From Streptomyces antioxidans (GTDB lineage Bacteria; Actinomycetota; Actinomycetes; Streptomycetales; Streptomycetaceae), in NCBI RefSeq assembly GCF_000968685.2, contig NZ_LAKD02000058.1:101225-165224 (forward strand): DNA of 64,000 nt, read 5' to 3'. Of this stretch, positions 60,146 through 64,000 are shown piece after piece (the stretch's first letter is position 1; each line of letters opens with the position of its first letter). Under the pieces are notes generated by a model. That model was not told where the DNA came from. It was given only the letters and a program-made list of their open reading frames with translations, and ran no database searches. The position numbers were made by a program, and so were the translations under genes.

Positions 60146-63100
60146 ACCGCGGCAGGGGCGGGGACGGCGGTGGCCGGACTCTCGGCCGCGTTCTCGGCCG
60201 CGCTCTCGGGCGCCAGCAGCCGCAGCAGCTCGGCCACCAGCGCGGCCGGGGTCGGATGGTCGAAGACGGCGGTCACAGGAAGCCGCAGCCCGGTGGCCGT
60301 GCCCAGCCGGTTGCGCAGCTCCACGGCGGTCAGCGAGTCAAAGCCCAGGTCCCTGAACGAGCGGTCCCCGGCCAGCGCGTCACCGCCGGTGTGTCCGAGC
60401 ACCACGGCGGCCTGAACCCGTACGAGGTCGCCCAGCGCGCGCTCCCGGTCCGCCGGGGGCAGCGCGGCCAGCCGGTCCCGCAGCCCGCCGCCGGTGGCCG
60501 TGTTGGCTGCGCCGCGCCGGACCGCCGTCGTACGGACCAGCCCGCGCAGCAGCGGCGCGGGCTCGCCGTGGCGGCGCAGGGCGGCCACGTCAAGCCGCAC
60601 CGGAACGCTGAGGGCGCGGGGCGCCCGTATGGCCGCGTCGAAGAGCGCAAGACCCTGGTCCGTGGTGAGCGGCCGGACGCCCTGACGGCGCATCCGGTCC
60701 AGGTCGGTGGCGTCCAGGCCACCGGTCATCGTGCCGCGTTCGCCCCACAGGCCCCAGGCGAGGGCGTGTGCGGGAAGGCCCTGGTCGCGGCGGTGCCGGG
60801 CGAGGGCGTCAAGAAACGCGTTGGCCGCCGCGTAGTTGCCCTGGCCCGCCGAGCCCAGCACCCCGGCGGCGGAGGAGAAGAGCGCGAACAGCGCCAGGTC
60901 CCGGTCCCGGGTCAGCTCGTGCAGATACCAGGCCGCGTCTGCCTTGGGGCGCAGTACGGTGTCCAGCCGGTCGGGGGTCAGCGCGGAGACCACGCCGTCG
61001 TCCAGCACCCCGGCCGCGTGCACCACACCGCGCAGCTCCGGCAGGCCGTCCAGCAGCGCGCCCAGCGCGGAACGGTCGGACACCTCACACGCCACCACCC
61101 GGGCCGTGGCACCCAACTCGCCCAGCTCGGCGACGAGTTCGCGCGCGCCGGGGGCGTCAGGGCCCCGGCGCCCGACCAGGACCAGGCCCGTGACCCCATG
61201 GCGGGTGACCAGATGCCGGGCCACCGCCGAGCCGATGACCCCCGTGCCGCCGGTGATCAGCACGGTGCCGTCGATCGCGTCCCGAGGAGTGGTGAGCACC
61301 ACCTTTCCGGTGTGGCGCGCCTGGCTGATGTGGCGGAACGCCTCCCGCGCCCGTCGGGTGTCCCACGCCGTCACCGGCAGCGGCGCCAGCACCCCCGCCT
61401 CGAACAGCCCGGCGAGCTGGGCCAGCATCGCGCCCAGCCGCTCCGCCCCGGCCTCGGCGAGGTCAAACGCCCGGTAGCCGACGCCCGGCCAGCGCGCGGC
61501 CAGCTCCCCGGCGTCCCTGACATCCGCCTTGCCCATCTCGATGAACCGGCCGCCGCGCGGCAGCAGGGTCAGCGAGGCGTCGATGAACTCCCCGGCCAGA
61601 CAGTTCAGTACGACATCGACGCCCCGGCCGTCGGTCGCGGTCAGGAAGCGGTCGGCGAACTCCAGGGTGCGCGACGACGCCACCCGCCCGTCCGGAACGC
61701 CCATGCCGCGCACCACGGGCCACTTCGGCTCGCTCGCGGTGGCGTACACCTCGACCCCGAGATGGCGCGCCAGCCGCACCGCCGCCATCCCCACACCACC
61801 CGCGGCGGCGTGCACCAGAACCGACTCGCCCGCGCGCACCCGGGCCAGCTCGACCAGGGCGTAATACGCGGTCAGGTACGCCGCGGGCACGGACGCCGCC
61901 TGCGGAAACGTCCAACCGTGGGGCATCCGCACGACCATCCGGGCGTCGGCCACCGCCACCGGGCCCGCATACGCGCCCGACACCAGCCCCATCACCCGGT
62001 CGCCCACCGCGAGGCCGTCGACACCGGGGCCGACCTCAAGCACCACACCGGCGCCCTCGGCCGCGAACAGCCCTTCACCGCCGGGGACGACATCCAACGA
62101 GGCAAGGACATCACGGAAGTTGACGCCCGTGGCGCGTACCGCGATCCGCACCTGCCCCGGGGCCAGGGGCTCCTCGACACCCGGAGCGGGCACGAGCCGC
62201 AGCCCGTCCACGGTGCCCCCGGTGTCCAGGTCCAGGCTCCAGGCCCCTTCGGGGGCCGTCAGCACGTCGGCGTCCGACGGTGAGACCCGGCCCAGCCGGG
62301 GCACGGACACCGCTCCGGCGCGCACCACGAGCTCGGGCTCACCGGTGGCGAGGGCGGCGGTCAGCGCCGCCGCGGACTCGGGCGCGCCATCCAGGTCCAC
62401 CTGCGCGAACCGGCCCGGGTGCTCCGAACACACCGAACGCCACAGCCCCCGCACCCCGGCCAGCGCCAGCTCGGCCCGCTCACCCGGGAACGCCGCCACC
62501 GCGTCCCGCGTCACCAACGCGAGCCGTACGCCGTCGAGTTCGGGATGGCTCAGCCACTCGCGCACCGTCGCCAGTACGGCCGTCAGGCATTCGCGGCCGG
62601 CAGCGGGCACGTCGCCGCCCCCGCCCGGGGCCGCTGCCGGGACCGCGGGCAGCACCACCAGCTGGGGCAGGGGCGCGCCGGTGCGTACGGTGGCGAGGAG
62701 CGCGGCCACATCCGCGTGGACGGGTGCGTCGGGGCCGTGCGGCGGGGCGGCGCCGAGCACCGCCATGGACTCCGTGGCCTCGGACGGCCGGAGGGACAGC
62801 GGCGTCCACACGACCTCGAAGAGCGCGTCCTGGGCCGTCCCGGCGGCGCCCGTCAGCGCGTCGGCCGTCAGGGGCCGCGAGACCACCTCGTCGACGGTGA
62901 GAACCGGCAGCCCGGCGAGATCCGTCATCCGCACCGAGATCCCGCCGGGTCCCGTGGGCGCGATCCGCACCCGGGCGACGGTCGCACCCGTGGCATGCAG
63001 CCGCGCCCCGGAGAACGACAGCGGCACCATCCGCTCCGCCTCGCCCTCCAGAAGCGCCACAAGACGCGTCTGCAACGCCGCGTCCACCAGCGCCGGATGC

Positions 63101-64000
63101 ACACCGAACCGGTCCGCGTCGCCGGCGGCCGACTCCGGAAGCCGCACCTCGGCGAACATCTCCTCGCCCCGGCGCCATACCGCCCGCACGCCCTGGAACA
63201 CCGGCCCGTAGCCATAGCCGTGGTCCGCCAGCCGCTCGTAGAACGCGTCGATGTCCACCGGCTCCGCGCCGGCCGGCGGCCACGCGGACCCGGCCTCCGG
63301 CTCGGCGCCCCCATCACTGGGCGCCGGGGACACCGCCAGCGTCCCCGTGGCATGGCACACCCAGTCGTCCGCCGGATCGTCGTCCTGCAGACGGTGCGGC
63401 CGGGAGTGCAGCCGTACGGCGCACCCGCCCCGCTCGTCCGCCGCGTCGATGCCCACCTGGATGTCGAGGGCGGTGTCATCGGACGGCAGGGTCAGCGGGG
63501 TGTGCAGTACGAGCTCGTCCAGCCGCTCGGCGCCGACGTGCTGCCCGGCCCCCAGCACCAGCTCCAGCAGGGCCGCACCCGGCACTAGGACCCGGTCCAG
63601 GACGGCGTGGTCGGCCAGCCAGGGGTGGGTACGCGTGGAGAGCCGACCGGTGAACACGGACCCGCCGCCCTCGGCCACGCTGACCCCGGCCGCCACCAGC
63701 GGATGCCCCACCACGGACAGCCCCGCGCCCGCGAGGTCCCCCACCCGCTCGGCCGCCGAGAGCCAGTAGTGGCGGCGCTGGAAGGGGTAGGTGGGGAGGT
63801 CGGCCCGGGTGCCCGGGGCGAGGAGGGCCGGCCAGTTGGGGGTGAGGCCGTGGGTCCAGAGGGTGGCGAGGGAGGTGAGGAGTTGCTGGATGCCGCCGTG
63901 GTCGCGGCGCAGGGTGCCGGTGGCGAGCACGGGCTGGTCCGTGGCGTGGCCGTTGGCTTCCTGGATGGCGGTGGTGAGGACGGGGTGGGGGCTGGTCTCC
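55105..64000 (-). CDS. Terminal modular type I polyketide synthase, 5' partial
   Basis: 2964 residues in the window; the gene starts beyond the right edge. It opens with the end of an AT (ETSPHPVL), then DH (about 63.8-62.9 kb), ER (62.2-61.3), KR (61.3-60.6), ACP (60.4-60.2), KS (60.1-58.9), AT (58.6-57.6), DH (57.4-56.5), ACP (56.4-56.2) and TE (55.8-55.1). The KS has DTACSSSL, EAHGTGT and NLGHTQAA. The final AT has GHSQG and YASH, which predict methylmalonyl-CoA. The TE has GHSMGG and GDHFTIMEHH. Loss of KR from the last module is unusual. The product is not identified. Confidence 0.95.
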   Translation of the reverse strand, partial: ETSPHPVLTTAIQEANGHATDQPVLATGTLRRDHGGIQQLLTSLATLWTHGLTPNWPALLAPGTRADLPTYPFQRRHYWLSAAERVGDLAGAGLSVVGHPLVAAGVSVAEGGGSVFTGRLSTRTHPWLADHAVLDRVLVPGAALLELVLGAGQHVGAERLDELVLHTPLTLPSDDTALDIQVGIDAADERGGCAVRLHSRPHRLQDDDPADDWVCHATGTLAVSPAPSDGGAEPEAGSAWPPAGAEPVDIDAFYERLADHGYGYGPVFQGVRAVWRRGEEMFAEVRLPESAAGDADRFGVHPALVDAALQTRLVALLEGEAERMVPLSFSGARLHATGATVARVRIAPTGPGGISVRMTDLAGLPVLTVDEVVSRPLTADALTGAAGTAQDALFEVVWTPLSLRPSEATESMAVLGAAPPHGPDAPVHADVAALLATVRTGAPLPQLVVLPAVPAAAPGGGGDVPAAGRECLTAVLATVREWLSHPELDGVRLALVTRDAVAAFPGERAELALAGVRGLWRSVCSEHPGRFAQVDLDGAPESAAALTAALATGEPELVVRAGAVSVPRLGRVSPSDADVLTAPEGAWSLDLDTGGTVDGLRLVPAPGVEEPLAPGQVRIAVRATGVNFRDVLASLDVVPGGEGLFAAEGAGVVLEVGPGVDGLAVGDRVMGLVSGAYAGPVAVADARMVVRMPHGWTFPQAASVPAAYLTAYYALVELARVRAGESVLVHAAAGGVGMAAVRLARHLGVEVYATASEPKWPVVRGMGVPDGRVASSRTLEFADRFLTATDGRGVDVVLNCLAGEFIDASLTLLPRGGRFIEMGKADVRDAGELAARWPGVGYRAFDLAEAGAERLGAMLAQLAGLFEAGVLAPLPVTAWDTRRAREAFRHISQARHTGKVVLTTPRDAIDGTVLITGGTGVIGSAVARHLVTRHGVTGLVLVGRRGPDAPGARELVAELGELGATARVVACEVSDRSALGALLDGLPELRGVVHAAGVLDDGVVSALTPDRLDTVLRPKADAAWYLHELTRDRDLALFALFSSAAGVLGSAGQGNYAAANAFLDALARHRRDQGLPAHALAWGLWGERGTMTGGLDATDLDRMRRQGVRPLTTDQGLALFDAAIRAPRALSVPVRLDVAALRRHGEPAPLLRGLVRTTAVRRGAANTATGGGLRDRLAALPPADRERALGDLVRVQAAVVLGHTGGDALAGDRSFRDLGFDSLTAVELRNRLGTATGLRLPVTAVFDHPTPAALVAELLRLLAPESAAENAAESPATAVPAPAAVAAEDDDPIAIVGMSCRFPGGVRSPEELWRLLAEGRDAIGPFPDDRGWHTELGRPGAPGAHAPAGGFLYDAADFDAEFFGISPREALATDPQQRLLLETTWEAFEHAGIDPTALRATPTGIFAGLIYHDYATRFPEQLADGFEGYLGNGSAGSVATGRVAYTLGLEGPAITVDTACSSSLVALHLAAQAVRQGECALAVAGGVTVMSTPRPIVEFSRVGGLAPDGRSKAFAAEADGMGFAEGVGMLVVERLSDARRQGHRVLALLRGSALNQDGASNGLTAPSGPAQQRVIRQALANAGLTAADVDVVEAHGTGTSLGDPIEAQALLATYGRDRPADRPVVLGSVKSNLGHTQAAAGVASVIKMVLALRHGVVPRTLHAERPTERVDWTAGALRLAAENEDWPTAGGARRGAVSSFGISGTNAHVILEESPDAGAATEPTPTPAAVPWVLSTKSPDGLREQARRLRERLAADPGLAPVDVARSLLSRAVFGRRAVVIGRTREDFLDRLAALGRGEPAAGVVLGGSLPADRSGPVFVFPGQGSQWTGMAAELLDVSTEFAESFGDCARALAPYVEWSPLDVVRGRPGAPSLDRVDVVQPVLWAVMVSLARVWRSHGVEPAAVVGHSQGELAAACVAGVLSLEDAARVVALRSRLIGSELAGRGGMVSLPVPVDEAGKLVAPWGERLCVATVNGPGSTVVAGEAAALDELMAACERDGGVRARRIPVDYASHTPQVERIRERLLELAAPLTPRPGGVPMYSTVTGALLDGASADAEYWYRNLRETVRFEQATRALADAGHTVFIEVSPHPVLVPGIEQTVEERIERTSHGTSADRAPVVVGTLRRDEGGRERLFTALAELFVAGGAVAWATAFEGGRHVDLPTYAFRARRYWLDAPEHTGDVGGAGLTAVDHPLLAGAVAPAGSDTVLFTARLSQTTHRWLADHAVLGGVVLPGSVFLDWALYAGRTAGCPHLPELTLQEPLFLPATGAAHLQIQVGEPDEEGRRELTVHSRAESVAKDAAAGWTCHLRAVVAPDPEGPADGDEGGGAADEGRDSAAFAELAAVWPPPGARAVDLTGYYDRLASDGFDYGPAFRGLRSAWRRDGEVFAEAALGEGAGGGPVDGFALHPALLDTALHAIGLGGFFDRAEPAGAPIRMPFSWAGVRLHSAPDAAPPTAVRVRLSAVGPDAIGVHLTDADGQPLAHIAELTLRPVSADRLQAAAEERAARPVRRERPGPRPQDTAAAQRVLDAAPEDRERLLADLVREQLRTVLHHETGAEIGPDTEFLALGMDSVRGIDLRDRLATLLGLRLSATATFEHSTVDGLAGHLAALVGSRAAARPSPPVAEDTAPPEQTAPKTAPETTPETTPDTAPETASDGPAPPPSAIELELAKATAAPESDPYDSLTTLYHQAYASGRAQSVGMALIQAAGKLRPSFTTEGAADHILPPVKMASGDGTRATLVCLPAITATAGPIQYGMMAQMFEGKRDVLSLVNPGYLEGELVADSFDALIELHLHQLRAALGAERYVLVGHSMGGLLAYALAERAERAGLPPGAVVLLDTFEATHQFSEKTHIALNEGLDSREQLLGDFALTGAKLSASGRYNALLMEECALRPVQSPTFFLSAAEPMPHQDEGFEGDGWRAVWPFPHTARATPGDHFTIMEHHLPETTGAIEDWLTERGL
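60230..64000 (-). other. PKS penultimate module: (AT)-DH-ER-KR-ACP
   Basis: The AT is only a C-terminal fragment here. The DH has HAVLDRVLVP (63580-63609), with Asp where the HxxxGxxxxP Gly is expected, and HPALVDAALQ. The ER has VHAAAGGVGMAA (about 61778-61815) and LDVVPG, with Val where Tyr predicts 2S methyl; so 2R is predicted. The KR has GGTGVIGSA, LDD (B-type) and GQGNYAAANAF. The ACP Ser codon is at 60334-60336 (GFDSLT). Full reduction to methylene is expected if the DH works. Confidence 0.85.

Noticed and set aside
58876..62283. 1135-codon open frame antisense to the PKS
   Set aside because: Same reason: mirrors KS/KR/ER coding sequence and shows no recognisable domain.

Overview
This is a 64 kb piece of a high-GC actinomycete chromosome, almost certainly Streptomyces. 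Third codon positions are nearly all G or C, GTG starts are common, and several proteins are typical of the genus: an SAV2148-type HEPN protein, an XRE/DUF397 regulator pair, a sugar ABC importer without its own ATPase, and a sulfur operon led by an RRHVDLGRMSSAIC-type leader peptide. All calls come from reading the sequence; no database search was run.

Layout. 1-9.5 kb: the end of an OmpR-type response regulator and its sensor kinase, an NAD-dependent epimerase with an unusual Cys/His insert, a SAM methyltransferase, a PTH2-like protein, a 50-residue zinc-ribbon protein with a possibly leaderless transcript, a Tat-exported PhoX-type phosphatase, ZapE and a RibD-like reductase. 9.6-19.4 kb: murC and msrB, then the trehalose/glycogen block treZ - GNAT - treY - glgX. 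19.5-29.9 kb: two exported proteins (one related to copper amine oxidases), the HEPN protein, a DEDDh exonuclease, an APH-type kinase, a sugar ABC importer and a CDP-alcohol phosphatidyltransferase. 29.8-35.7 kb: an Erm-type rRNA methyltransferase with a probable leader-peptide attenuator, an MMPL exporter with a palindromic operator candidate, a secreted subtilisin and a cupin. 35.7-39.6 kb: Uma2, SDR, DUF397/XRE and SagB-type genes.

39.6-49.6 kb is one long leftward sulfur-assimilation operon: leader peptide, sir, 61-aa zinc-ribbon protein, cysH, cysC, a candidate 44-codon bridging ORF, cysD, cysN, a sulfonate-type ABC importer (binding protein, ATPase, permease) and a CbiX-type chelatase that would supply siroheme for Sir. 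Most junctions overlap or nearly abut, so translational coupling is likely.

49.7-53.8 kb: a GNAT, a membrane XRE regulator with peptidoglycan-binding and lysozyme-like domains, a secreted protein with an M15-peptidase-like metal motif, and a YihY/BrkB membrane protein. 53.9 kb to the right edge: the terminal part of a modular type I polyketide cluster, namely a P450 and the last PKS gene (partial; runs off the window). The PKS carries an AT remnant, DH-ER-KR-ACP, then KS-AT-DH-ACP-TE. The last module has a DH but no KR, the most unusual biosynthetic feature here. No tRNA, rRNA, CRISPR array, transposase or attachment site was seen.
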